A stretch of 64,000 nt of DNA, taken from the NCBI GenBank assembly GCA_037974665.1, contig CM075775.1, positions 31,253,732 to 31,317,731 on the forward strand. The letters are read 5' to 3'. The translations under genes were made by a program, and so were the position numbers. Below, one piece after another: positions 48,319 through 60,346 of the stretch (position 1 is the first letter of the stretch; each line of letters starts with the position of its first letter). Below the pieces are notes generated by a model. The model was not told the DNA's origin. It saw only the letters and a program-made list of their open reading frames with translations, and searched no databases. This DNA comes from Ehretia macrophylla (taxonomy: Eukaryota; Streptophyta; Magnoliopsida; Boraginales; Ehretiaceae).

Positions 48319-49090
48319 TCCTTTCATTTTGGTTGTTTTTGGTAGGATTGCGTACTTGAGATTTTGAGTTCTATTTTAATGAAATACTTTGCTTAATTAG
48401 CAAAAAAAAAAAAAAAAGTTGAACTTAATGTAGTTGTTGGGTCACGTCACGTTCATTGTTTTTTCTTTGGTATTGTATTCGTTTTTTGACAAGGCAGTTC
48501 ACCTTTTAGATAAAGGATATGACGTAGTAGGCTCACATATTAAAATTTTATTTTAAAATTAATTAATACTCAAAAAAGTAACTGATAATCTTATAAAGTG
48601 GTCTATATCTAATTAGTAAAACATTGGCTCAATATGATTTTTCAGTTTGTCTATATTTAATTTTGAGTCCAAATTCCAACCAACAAAACATAAAAGTACA
48701 TTACTTGAATAGTGGTCCTCAAAATTTAAGGATAAAATAAGGACTTGCAAAGTGCATGACTCAATCAATCATTAAACACTTGTTAAATCATGAAGACTTA
48801 AACTTACCAAGAAACTACTTGTTACAAATATTAATTATTTTTTAATTTTTGATTGCCATGTGTGATAAATATTGAAGCATATACTCGAGGTGCTTTTTTA
48901 ATTCAAAAAAAACAAATTGACAATTATTGAAAATAAAAAAATAATTGTAGCAGATTTGTCAGCTAGTGTTGTTAACAAAGGGTATTTAAGACACATAGTC
49001 ACACACATCTTTTTTTTTACTTTTTTTTTTGTCTCTATGAATAAATAATAATCACAAAGATGAAATGTAAAATATTAAAGCATTAAAGAA

Positions 49091-49545
49091 AGGGTTAATT
49101 ACACAAATGATCCATATTAATTTATCAAAATTTTAAATTTGTCTTTCTTATTCAAAATTAGTTAATTTAATCCTTATTATTTTTCAAAAAATTACAAATT
49201 CGTCTATATTGTTCCAAATTAATCAATTTAGTCCTTATTGTTTTCTAGAAATATCAATTTAGTCGCTATTGTTTCCTTAAAAAAATTTAATTTATTCCCT
49301 ACATGTGATACCTGTTTGGGAACTAAATTTTTTTTTTTTTTTTGAGAAATAATAGTAACTAAATTAACTAATTTTTGATGAATTTGAAATTTTTTAAAAA
49401 TAATATGGACTAAATTGACTAATTTTGAATAATTGAGACAAATTTAAACTTTTATAAAATATTAAAAATTAAATTAATTAATTTTAAATAATAAGAATAA
49501 ATTTTAAATTTTAAAAAATAATAAAAATCGTTTGTGATATTTTTC
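49091..49545. mobile_element. Degenerate foldback element
   Basis: Left end AAGGGTTAATTACACAAATG pairs with the right end read backwards (AAGGAAAAATATCACAAACG), with related T/A-rich arms (repeats of AATTTAGTCCTTATT) between. Target duplication not resolved. No coding capacity. Confidence 0.5.
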
Positions 49546-49593
49546 CTTAAAGAAAACAAAAGACACCAGCACAAACAAGTAGGAAACTAATAA

Positions 49594-49951
49594 GGCTATC
49601 CTCAATTGGGGGTTCTAAAATATAAATTTTTCTATTTTTAGGTATTTTTGTACTTTTTTAGAGCTCCATACCCTAAAAAGTAGTACTATTTATGAAAAAA
49701 TGACGTGAGGTCCACCACTTTTGAGTTAAAAGATGTCAAAATAGTGCTCCGGGCTCCAAAATGTCACCAAATTTTGCTAAACATTTTGGAGCCTAGAGCA
49801 CTATTTTGGCATCTTTTAACTCAAAAGTGGTGAACCCCACGTCCTTTTTTCATGAATAGTACTACTTTTTAGGGTATGGGGCTCTAAAAAAGTATAAAAA
49901 TACCCAAAAATAAAAAGGTTTACATTTTAAAGCCCCCCATTGAACTTGCCC
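49594..49951. mobile_element. PIF/Harbinger-type MITE (Tourist-like)
   Basis: 358 bp, starting GGCTATCCTCAATTGGGGG, with the right end as inverse GGGCAAGTTCAATGGGGGG. The two halves pair almost completely (arms about 170 bp) and are flanked by TAA at 49591-49593 and 49952-49954. TAA duplication plus GGGC-like ends indicates PIF/Harbinger. Confidence 0.82.
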
Positions 49952-50430
49952 TAATGGCCACACCAGATATTTCCGGCACCTACCTATGCAGTGTCCCATC
50001 TATGTTCAGCAAACTTATTTTAATTTAAAAATAAGATAATAATAGTTTGTTAAGCTGCAACTTTTTTTTTTTTTTAATGGTCACGTTTTTCATTTGCATA
50101 AATGGTACCATAAGGTAAAAAATTAATCGGACGTGGTTTTGAACATTCAAATCAGGCATGCTAGACATTTTTTTTTTTTTCCTTTTTTTTTGGGCCTACG
50201 GGATGCTAGACAGTTAATAAATTAACACATTTGTCTGGTTCTTGGATTTGGGATCAATGGCATGCTAGACGGTGAATAATGCAGAAGCAATTCTAAAAAC
50301 AATTATGTTATCTGTCTCAGTATCAACTGATAGTTAGGTCAATTGTTGAGGATATTAAATTAATTGTTGTTTAGTTTCTTTCTTTTAGGTTTCAGTATAC
50401 AAGAAAGATAAATATAATTGCTGATTGGAT

Positions 50431-52938
50431 TAATTGTAGATAATTAATAAAATATCAATCGACAATAACAAAATTTATGAAGCTAGACAAGCCACTTTCT
50501 CTTGTAAATGTTCAGAATCATGGTACAAACTCGTCACGGAGATTCTGATATATTAAAAGACGACCAATCAACCTTGTGATTGGGTAGTTAAGTGTAAACT
50601 TAGGCAAGAGTCGTTGTCTCTTGATTGGACTTTTTGTGTACCATCTCGTCTAATGTATTTACTTTCTTGTGACATCCAGTCCTTGGGAATTGGATGAGAG
50701 TTGTACGATTCACTACAAAAAAAAAGTTGTTTTGTGACGATTTTTTGTGACGAAAATAAAATCGTTGAAAAAATAAGACGGAATTGCTACAAAATATTTT
50801 TGAAGTAATGAAATTTTTATTTGTTGACAAAAAAAAAAAATGGTACAAACCGACTTTAATACTGCTGCAAGATTAAGCTACCAATGTGCAGAAAGAAGTC
50901 AATGAGCTCTTAGAATCTTGTATAGCCCTTCACCATGTATACCTCTTTAGCATTCTCTCTTGAAACATATATTTCCTATTCTAGAGAAGATTATAATGAA
51001 TTTTTTCGTGTTTTTCCAGAAAATTTTGTCACTTTTGTCACCTTAATTTCTTCAATATTTTCATGCCCCTTCAGGGGTCTATATATTGTAGATAATAAAA
51101 AAGCGAACTAACATTTGTAATAAGTTCTGGAAAAAAAATCACAAATGGTTGTCGTTCAAAAAAAAGAAAAGAAAAGTAATCGTTGAGACGTTGGCACATA
51201 TTATTGATTAGCTATATATCTTGTGGTGCAGCTACTACTACGTATTATTAATTTTTGAGATTGTTTGAAGACATGTTTAAGTTGTTTCAACATTTTCCAT
51301 TCTTCAATGTCAAAATGCTTTTATATATGCTTAGTCAAAGCAAGTCTAACTCTATGACCAAAAATTAGGAGAAAAATAAAACAGCCATGATCATCTTGCT
51401 ATTTCCTTTTTTTTTGTTTTTCTTTCTCAGTACATAGAACATAAAACATCATTCTCCAAATAAAGTTCAGTTCTTGAGGAGGTTCAGCAAGAATAGTTAC
51501 ATCTAGCTTTTTCTTTTTGTCTTTTCTTTTAGTCAATTCATCTAGCTATTTCAATGGAGCAGGAAAAACAGTCTTATTATTTTCCTATGTCATGCTAAAA
51601 ATTTATTTTTACTCTTAAGTCCAGCCTTTTCTGGAAAGAGGGAGTCATGGGAAATAATCATAAAATTGTTGTCTTATAACTTGAAAATTATGGGTTCGAG
51701 TCATGCAAAACAACATCTTGTAAAAATATGTAATTCACCAATTAGGGTAGTACAAAATAGCCTCATGTAAAATTTAAAGTAAGGATGCATAAAATAAACC
51801 AAAGGTAAGGGTGTGACCTTTTAATTTGAAAACTCAGATATAGCAAGAGTTTTGTGCATTAAACTATCTTTCTAATCAGTGGTGGAGCCAGGCTGCACGT
51901 ACCAAGGGTCAAAAAAAGCACTACAGTGGCAGAGTCAGTAATCGAAGTCGGGGACACTCATCTGTGCATAAAGTTTTGTTATAAATTATAAGAAAATTGT
52001 TGGCTTTATGCCTAAAATTATGTATTTGATGATGAGATATCATAATATGCCATAGCTAAACCAATACTTAATTTAAACACATTATAGTATAAATGAATTT
52101 TTCAAGACATGACGGGGTTGAAGGTCCTTAATGCAAGTAGTATCTCGGTATTTTATCTCAATCATTCAAATGATAATGTGTAATTTTAGGGTGTAAGCCA
52201 GAATGTGCTAGTAGATCTTCTAAGTTAAACAACATGACTACAAGGCACATGGACGCAGTATTTTATGTTCCCAACCCATAATAAAGAAGTACACAAGCAT
52301 GCTACATGCTATGCCGGAAAAGTTAGGGTAAAATGCAGCCCACGGGTCAACGAAAGTCTTAAATAGGGCTCTGTGTAAGTCTAGGTCGGAGACTTCAAAT
52401 ATCAGACCTCGAGTTCAAACCTTGCTATTTATCAACTGCATATACATCATAAACTTGTCCCACTATATGGTAAGTAAATTATGTGTCAATTGCAAATTTG
52501 TAATGTAATGGAAGGCAATGAATGTGGAGAGTATGTAAATGTGATTTATATCATTAAAATTATAAGCTCAAATGAGCTCTATGACCATGATACACAGGTT
52601 GAGTCAGTCAGCTTCAAACTTAATGAAAGAAATCATTAGCAGAAATTACTTCCGCAAGAAAGCCACCATTAGTATTGATAGATTATTATGTACAGTCGAG
52701 CTAGGTTCCTTGCGCGGTTCTTGCGAAGGAACACGAAAAGAGTCAGAGAACCGACTTAAATAGCTCCAGTAATTCAGATGAGGTTTAGGATTTTTATCTT
52801 GCTTTAGAAATTCCTTCCGCCTTAATTATTCACGTATTCAACAAATGGTATAACCCTTCCACATTGCTATGTTACACGAAGGGTCAATTCTAGTCAGTCT
52901 TCTTGTGATCCATGAGATTGAAACTAAGCAAGTTCAAC
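50431..52938. other. Intergenic DNA downstream of threonine deaminase
   Basis: No gene supported. 50711-50850 begins CACTACAAAAAAAAAG and holds the TTTGTGACGA words seen at CACTA-type transposon ends, but no opposite end was found. 52826-52834 on the minus strand (GAATAATTA) could serve as poly-A signal for the gene. A 62-codon open frame at 52572-52763 is not recognised. Confidence 0.5.
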
Positions 52939-55931
52939 TCAGTGCATTAGAAGTTGAAATGCCTCATTAGTATTTTCCACTTTGTATTGATATCCAAGAC
53001 TATTAGCACGAGCCATGAACTCATCCATCTCATTGGGTGCAACTTGAATACCAACTAATACATTAGCTCCAGTTTCCCCCTATTATAATAGTAAAAAAGG
53101 TGTCAACCAATTAGTTAAAATGACCAAATAAGAGAAACATCAATCAATGGATAGAATTGAGAATGATCCGTGATTCCAGTAAGAGACTCGGGCGCTCTTA
53201 TTTGATATCTTTATTGGTATTGTCCCATAAGAAGAATCAATAGGTTGGTTAAATACCTGTGAACAATAATGGAATAAGCTAATATTCCAACGTGGACTGA
53301 AAGCATCTAAAAATTTCATCAAAGCGCCAAGCCTTTCGGGGAAAACAAAGCTGCAAAGAAGCTCATTTTGGATATTTGAACGGCCTCCCATCTGAAACAG
53401 TTCAAAACTAAGCCAACGTCAGGCCTCAAAGTAAATAGAGATGGATTCATATAAGACTAAAAACATTATGCAGTATGAACATTACCAAATGGCGGAAATG
53501 ATCTTTGACCAAGTCATTATCTATAAGAGTAATGGTCTGAAGTTGAGAAGACTTCATTCTGTCCACCATCGCTTCTAGTTCTGATTTTGTGTGTGCACCA
53601 ATACTGCACCAAACATTAAAAAAAAAAAAAAAAAAGATAAATATCTATTGGATTCTTTCAAAACAAGGACATTATAACAAATTTATAAATACCAAATTTG
53701 TTTATAAAAAGACAAATAGTTCTTACCTGTATAGTACCATAGTTTTTTCTCTATCAGAATTATATATGTACTTAAACTCGGTTATATTCATAGGTCCCAC
53801 CTGAAATTAATACAAGACGTTAAGTTCATACAATATTTTGAATAATGCAATTACTGAAAACCATTGATTAATTTAAATGACGCACAAGTTCACAAAATCG
53901 TTTAAATCTCCCAGGCTCTTCTGGCATCAAAGTTGCAAGGAGAGCTTCTCTTTGTCTACCAACATCTGCAAGTTTAGTGATCAATCTCAGTCTTTCAAAG
54001 TTCATATTCGCTCCGCTGGTAATTGCTGCAACATTTACACCCTTGAGGCCATAGTATTTGCAGTATGCCTCAACTCCAGTAATGGAAAGAGCACCAGAAG
54101 GTTCCAAAATGCTCCTACTCTCCGCAAAGATATCCTGTAAAATAAATGTAAATAAATAAGAGTTTAGTCCAATAATGCAAAACTTGTAATCACAAGATAC
54201 TAAAATGTTTTGCACGAGAAAACTAACAACAAAATGAAGTGCAAAAGACAAATAATATAACAAACTCTTCTAATAGTTTAAACTTTCAGATGAGGTCGTC
54301 ACTTAACGTGGTATTAGATAGGTAATAAAAAGTTATGGGTTCAAAATCCACTGTCGCCCATTTAAAAACATTAAAACTATTCAAGTGGAAGGGTAAAAAA
54401 TTAACTCCGCCTGCATTTGTAGGAGTGTGTTAAAGGTAAATAATATAACAAATCTCTCGGTAACAACTCAAACTTTTAGATGATGTGATCACTTAATAAT
54501 TACAAACGAAAAGTGGTAGAATTATCAAGCACAAAGGCTAACCTTTATTGATGCACAAATGGCATCACGGCTAACAAGAACAACTCCATCTATTAACTCC
54601 CTGCACAATCGGAAAGTCTCTTCACCAACAACTTTGACAGCTACACCATCTGCAAAACCTCCCACTTGATCCAATTGTACTCTCTGACCATGTTGTAGTG
54701 ATAGAGCCATTGTATTTGCATCGTATGGTTCAACTCCTATAATTTTTACATGTGGGAAAACCCACTTCACATAGGCAGCAATACCAGCTATAAGTCCACC
54801 ACCCCCAATAGGCACAAATATTGCGTGTATTGGTTCTTTCATTTGATGCATGACCTCCATTCCAATTGTGCCTGGCCCTGAGATGACATCTGGGTGATCA
54901 AAAGCAGGAACAAATGTGCGACCCTCCTCTTCAGCCCGCTTTTTTGCATATGTTTGTGCTTCATCATAAGAGTCTCCTACTAAAACAACTGTTGCACCTA
55001 GTCTCTCCAATGATTTCCACTACATATATAGATGCAGAGGAGGTTTAATTGATCAGCTTCAATTTCATGTAACATAATGCAATTTATAGCATGATATGTA
55101 AAGAAAATTCATTAATTCAATCCTTGATTTCTGGGGTGGTGACCGGCATCCAAATGACAGCATTGCAGCCGAGTCTTTTTGCAGATAATGCAACACCTTG
55201 GGCATGGTTTCCAGCGGAAGAGCAAATGACACCTCTTTCAAGCATCTTTTTTGGAAGTTTAGCAATCATATTATAAGCTCCTCTAAGCTTGAATGAGAAA
55301 ACCTGCCAACCAATAAATGAATGACTACTGTTAAATCATGAGGTTGAGAGACAGTCTAATTGAGTTTATTCTGAAATATTCTAGTCTCGTTTGTAGTTAG
55401 GAATTTAGCAAATGACATATAAATGAAAAACGATTAAAAAAAAAAAAAAAAGCTACTTACGGACTGTAAGTCTTCTCGTTTAAGCCAAACATTGACACCT
55501 AACCGCTCCGAAAGCTTAGTGGCGTGCTGCAATGGCGACTCGGACGCCACGTCGTACACCTTTGACGTGATAATGTTGGTCAAGTACTCCATCGCACTCA
55601 AGCCGCCGTCAACCGGCGCGCCATCAGGGACATTCGGCACCAGGTACCCTGTCTCGCACTTCAAGGAGCTTGGCGACACCCGAGGCAACGGCAGCGTTGA
55701 TGGCGGCGCCTCCAATGGGCGACGCAACTGTTTTTCGGTCAGAGTTGTTGTCAGTGTTGATATGACGTCAGCAGCCGTCTGTATCGAAAGCGTGGCTGAG
55801 ACACGCGTTTTTTGATTCGATTTTCTGTTGGCAATGGTGGAGACGACCGCAGGCGCGTTGACGACGTGGTATTGGATGAATTTGTAGCGGAGCATAGGCT
55901 GTTGAGTAGCGGCAAATCGGAGAATTTCCAT
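52939..55931 (-). CDS. OMR1: Threonine deaminase (biosynthetic threonine dehydratase), copy C, full length
   Basis: PLP enzyme converting L-threonine to 2-oxobutanoate and ammonia in the chloroplast, the first committed step to isoleucine. Eight exons: 55931-55461, 55302-55123, 55019-54543, 54134-53886, 53800-53727, 53603-53486, 53391-53257, 53079-52939; 614 residues, close to the usual 590-610. Residues 1 to about 90 look like a transit peptide. Catalytic domain: PLP lysine K162 in [19 protein letters not shown] loop, glycine loop [10 protein letters not shown]. Regulatory ACT-like domains follow from about 436 and 528. All introns are GT-AG except intron 2 (55122-55020), which begins GA; unspliced, it stops the protein after 218 residues. 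FHYCSQ (564-568) replaces the FHYRGQ usual in plants. The frame is otherwise intact. Possibly functional with altered feedback, or an early pseudogene. Confidence 0.93.
53257..53391 (-). other. Exon 7: second regulatory subdomain with Arg-to-Cys change
   Basis: Encodes [20 protein letters not shown], then [19 protein letters not shown]. Residue C566 occupies the position I align with Arabidopsis OMR1 Arg544, and the spacing of 45 residues to R521 (in HFRHLM) equals that between Arabidopsis Arg499 and Arg544. Confidence 0.7.
55020..55122 (-). other. Intron 2 of threonine deaminase with a GA donor
   Basis: The exon ends TTPEIK (AAG at 55125-55123) and the intron begins GATTGAATTAATG. The acceptor ATGTAG (ending 55020) is good and the next exon starts WKSLERLG, exactly the expected join. 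No GT lies at the boundary. The nearest in-frame alternative donor, GTCACC inside exon 2, would delete seven residues (VTTPEIK). Confidence 0.8.
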
Positions 55932-57200
55932 TTTTTGCTTTCGAAAAATAAATGAATAAATAAATATATATATATATAGAGTATATATGTATGTATAGGT
56001 TGAGAGATGGGAAATGGAGAAGCGCTGGAGGGAGGAGGAGGATGAGTAACGGTATTTATAGAGGAATGAATCTCTTTCAAATCATGAGCATATCAATTTT
56101 CAAAGCTTCATATATTAGTATATTTGAAGCACATGTTTATCATGCATTTTTTATCAGCATAAGACTTGCGAATGTGACAAAAATACTAATTTGATATTTT
56201 TATCATCATAGAATATAATCACCATGTTTTCGTTATGTTTAAGAAAGTACAAGGTCAGGAAGCAAAGTTTGACTACCTGTAATATTGAAAGATGTAAATG
56301 TCTATGGGAAATTCATCAATAATCAATTTGCAAATTTGGAATATATGAAAAAAGAAAAGGCAAAATGTTTGGAAAATGGTGGGCAATGAAGTACCAAAAT
56401 GTCCAAAAGATGTTGGTAGTGAAGATGAGAATGATGAGATAGATATGTGGTAATATTAAAAAAGATAAGATTAAAGATGAGGTGATACGAGAAAAAGCAG
56501 GTCTAGCCCTATTGGAAATAAAATGGGGGAGAGTTGTTTGAAATAACTTTGACATATTCAGAGGCGATTTGCAAGAAGATGCGAAGTACATAAATAGTAC
56601 ACTATAAAAAATATAAAAGAATACTTAAGATGAGTTAGAAGAAGATTAGTCATATAAGATACCGCATGTATGGAACTTACAGGACACTTGACTTTGACAA
56701 AATTGAGTGACATCATCATGGACCTTACCTAATGAAGCTTGGTTTGGTTCAATTTTGATTGACAATCCCAAATTTTAATATTTTCCCGATATTTACATAT
56801 GAAATGCTCAATTTGACCTTCCAACATCGATCAATTACATTTTAACACCGTTCAAATTGGAGTGATATTCTACTGACCAAAAAGAAAAAAAATTGGCATA
56901 ATTTTTTTATGGCTTTTCAAAGTTCGGATATAAGACATTAACATTAAGCCAAACAAACAACATGAGTTTCCGAACACCAGTCCATATTATTGTTAATTAA
57001 TGTTGAATTATTAGGAGGACTAGCAACTAGAGACTTCTTTAGATAGTTTGGTCATAAAAGGTTCCAAAGCACCATTGGATGAAACCATGCATTCCGCACC
57101 TCTCGAGTTGGGTGATACATAGTGGGACTGGACTGAAAAATCTGACTGTGCATTGCTTGGAAGACTTATATGTAGTTGTTGTCTCACGTCAAGTTCATGT
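55932..57200. repeat. Upstream region of threonine deaminase copy C
   Basis: Near-identical to 345-1500 as far as 57090. It then has about 110 bp (57091-57200) missing from copy A and partly present in copy B at 48430-48460. No gene seen. Confidence 0.85.
56053..56060 (-). promoter_or_regulatory. TATA box of threonine deaminase copy C
   Basis: TATAAATA on the minus strand, 122 bp upstream of the ATG at 55931. Conserved in copy A (464-471). Confidence 0.65.
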
Positions 57201-58189
57201 ACTTTTATAAGAAAAATGCAGCAATGGTCCCCATTGTTTACTCTAAAATAATTTTAGTCCTCATTATTTTAAAATGCTCAAAAAGGTCCCCAATGTTTCA
57301 AAATATGCTCATTTTTGTCCCTGCCGTTTATCTGGTTATTTAAATTGATAGAAAATCAATCATGTGCATCTCATGTGATCTGTGGTTGGGGGCAATTTTG
57401 TAAATTTTTTGAAATGTTTAATTAAGTCCCTAATGTTTTAATAAATATTCAATTTGGTCCCCATTGTTATAAAATAGTGTAAGAAAAGGTCCCCAATGTT
57501 ATATATAATATGCATTTTAGTCCCCAATGTTTTGTATGAACCATATCGCAGCAGCATTGTCGTTTTTTTTGTTAGTCTTTTCTTTTTTTAAGTGAAGTAC
57601 ATGAACCTAAAACTATATATATATAAAAAAAAAATTGGTATAAATGACTGGAATACTTTTTTTAAGGTAATAAGTGAGTGTCAAGCTTTTGATTAAATTA
57701 GATTGTAATGAACCAGTAAGAAAATTGAATCCGTTGTCGCATTTTATTGAATAAGTCTAAAAATAAACTTGAAGGGAACAACAAGTAACAATGTCAGAAA
57801 AAAAAATGGAACAAATAACAAAATAAATTACATCAAATAAGAAATAAATCAACAATTGCCTTTCATAACCCATTGGTATAGTCATACACAAAAACCAAAT
57901 TGCACAATGAAGTTCAGCCACTGCCAATTGCAACATACAAATCAAATTGCACATCAAAACCTGCAAACTTAGAAGTCCTTCCACCAACAACCCACATACA
58001 AAAACTGCACAAAACCTTCTCTATATCAAGGTTTCAACTGCAAAAATCCTTCACAATAAACAACTCATCTATAACTATGAATCAAGAGTTGTCAAAAACT
58101 CAAAAAAAAAAAAAAAATGATCTTCTTAAAGTTATCCAAATTGCTCAGAAATATTTGAGTGTTGAGAAGTTGGGACTGATTCACGAGTA

Positions 58190-60030
58190 GCTGAAAATTG
58201 AGCATTTAGAATTTGTGCATCTTCATTTGGAGGCCCACCAATTTGAACATTGACAACCTAAAATAACAAATTATTAGTATGAGCATTTAGAACACTATTT
58301 AATTGTTAGTATGAGCATTTGCAAGTGCTTACCTTTTCACCAAGCCTTCTTGGTGCCCTAAAGTTATTGTCCCCTCTCCCAATTGCGGTGTTCACCATCC
58401 CTTGGCTGCTACTTTTCTTTCCCAAATTATGCCCCTACCCCTTGGTTGACTACTCCCTCTCATTGGTTGACTACTACTACCCCTATCAAGAATATCCCCC
58501 CTACCTTGCATAACCCCCCTGCCCCTAGTACTTCTTCCTCTGAATGCCCCTCTGCCCTGAATGACATCACTTTCACCCTGACTCATATTTTGGTCTTCAT
58601 ATCCTTGTCTGTTTTCATTGCCATCACATACACCACTGCTACCTACTTGCTAATTATAGTCAAATAAAGTAAGAAAATAAATAGTTTAACTGAAATGAAA
58701 CTAAAAAACAAAGTAAAGAATTAAAAGACTTACTTCTTTTGGTAATGGACAGGTTCTTGTATTGTGCCCCATTTGCCAACATCTTCTACAACGATTGATT
58801 CTTTTTGTAGGTCTATAGTGTGTAGGGTCTTGAGTTTGCTCAATCAATGGATCCCTTCTTCTAACTAGTTTTGGTCTTCCTGCCTTCTTGTCATAATTTG
58901 GAGACAAAGGTGGAATCCTTTCACTTCTAGGCCATAAATCTGGACCATTCAATGGCATAATAGCAGGTTCATAGATATTCTTGAATGTCTCCACTTTATA
59001 ATAGTCTTCTACATAATCATCAAAGTTGTTCCTCTTCATTGCCAATGCTGCACAAGCATGTTTGCAAGGTATTCCTGTTAACTCCCATTTCCTGCAACTG
59101 CAACTCTTGTTCAACAAGTCCACTGCATATCTGTCTTGATAACTTCCAACCAATTCATAGTGAAAGTCATTCGATTTTATAGGAATAAATGCAGAACCAG
59201 AATGTGATAATTCTGCAAGTCTTTTTCTTATTCTAGGACACAATGGCCCACTCCATTTCGCAGCCTTTTCTCTATTCACTTGAATTCTGGTCATCACTAG
59301 TTCTCGAATGGTCTTAAGCATGGTTATCAATGGCTTATCCCTTGCATCCATAATAAAGAAATTAAAACTCTCACAGAGGTTGTTCAACAACATGTCACAC
59401 TTTACTGAAGTGTCAAAATATGCTCTTGACCAATGTGCAGGAGGCTTGTCATGAAACCAGTTCATAGCACTAACATCTATCACTCCCATCTTTTCCATTG
59501 CACTTTCAAACCAAGGTATTGTTGTTGAAGAGGCAGCAGACCACAAGGCATCTTTCAAAGCTTTACCTCTATGGCCAACCCTTGTAAAATTCATGACCAA
59601 TGTGCATGAGGCTTGTCATGAAACTAGTTCATAGCACTAACATCTATCACTCCCATATTTTCCATTGCACTTTCAAACCAAGGTATTGTTGTTGAAGAGG
59701 CAGCAGACCACAAGGCATCTTTCAAAGCTTTACCTCTATGGCCAACCCTTGTAAAATTCCCATGTAAATGCCTCGCACAAAATCTGTTTTAACATACCTA
59801 CTACTGCCCTCAAGATCAACCCCATACATATGCCATATCCTTATCATTTCTCTTTTATATCCACACTCTTCAGCCATAGTCAACAGGTCATATATTCCAA
59901 CTACATTCCCTTCAATATAGTCAAAATAGTCAACTATACCACCTACATATCTTCTAAATGGTTGTTTTAAAAAGGCTCCACCATGATGAACCTTAATAGT
60001 ATATAACACATCTGGTCCAAGATCTAGCAA
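58190..60030 (-). pseudogene. MuDR-type transposase, internally deleted
   Basis: N-terminal piece (60030-59760): LDLGPDVLYTIKVHHGGAFL, a PB1-like domain usual at the start of plant MULE transposases, and KTDFVRGIYMG. Then the DDE catalytic domain is missing. The rest (59600-58728) has LLNNLCESFNFFIMDARDKP, the SWIM zinc finger CSCRKWELTGIPCKH (59105-59061) and a CCHC knuckle CRRCWQMGHNTRTC. A donor GTAAGT after PLPKE and a further exon with an RGRG-rich tail (58650 to about 58190) follow. A 167-bp tandem duplication sits at the deletion junction. It cannot encode an active transposase. Confidence 0.85.
59428..59759. repeat. 167-bp tandem duplication inside the MULE
   Basis: 59428-59594 is repeated at 59595-59759 with only a few differences (for example CAGGAGG against CATGAGG). 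It shifts the transposase reading and lies exactly where the catalytic domain is lost. Confidence 0.92.
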
Positions 60031-60090
60031 TACAAACCAAATTTATAATCAAATTAAATACAACATCTGATCCAATTTTGGGATTAAGGT

Positions 60091-60175
60091 TTCACAGATT
60101 CGAATGCCTAATCCCAAAATTAGAATTAGGGTTTCGTAATCAGAAACCCAAATCCTAATTATAGGGTTTAGGGTT
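60091..60175. promoter_or_regulatory. Telomere-like (telo-box) motifs in the MULE leader
   Basis: Several AGGGTTT/AAACCC words, including GGGTTTAGGGTTT near 60165. Such motifs are common in plant 5' leaders. Only indicative. Confidence 0.3.
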
Positions 60176-60346
60176 TCTGAAATACTGTAAAAAAACAAGA
60201 TAAAAAAAAATAATGTAAAAAGCAAGATAAAAAAAAAATTGGAAGCACAATACCGTAGGTGGGCTTGGCATCACCATTAACTCTTCGCACATATGTCATT
60301 TGCGCCGACGACGAGCTAGCTTCAAGCGACGGGCTTCGAAGAAGAC

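Larger units (their letters stand above)
43165..48417 (+). mobile_element. L1-type LINE, near full length
   Basis: Two ORFs in standard order (gag-like ORF1, then endonuclease/reverse transcriptase ORF2), an 84-bp 3' untranslated region and a 16-A tail at 48402-48417. It sits in copy B of the duplicated flank. The 5' end is set only by the loss of match to the other copies; a clear target duplication was not found. It has many stops, so it is not active. Confidence 0.88.
48418..50430. repeat. Copy B of the threonine deaminase upstream region, right part
   Basis: 48430-48500 corresponds to 57170-57206 joined to 61003-61040, without the MULE and SINE. 48600-48800 corresponds to 1950-2040 and 63140-63540. 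50160-50430 corresponds to 63690-63870. Two extra elements (49091-49545 and 49594-49951) sit in it. No gene seen. Confidence 0.75.

Noticed and set aside
50711..50850. CACTA transposon end (CACTACAAAAAAAAAG)
   Set aside because: Only one end is visible, with no opposite CACTA end within several kb. Kept only as a remark in the intergenic entry.
52572..52763. 62-codon frame downstream of threonine deaminase
   Set aside because: No motif, no splice or promoter context, and length within chance for AT-rich DNA.
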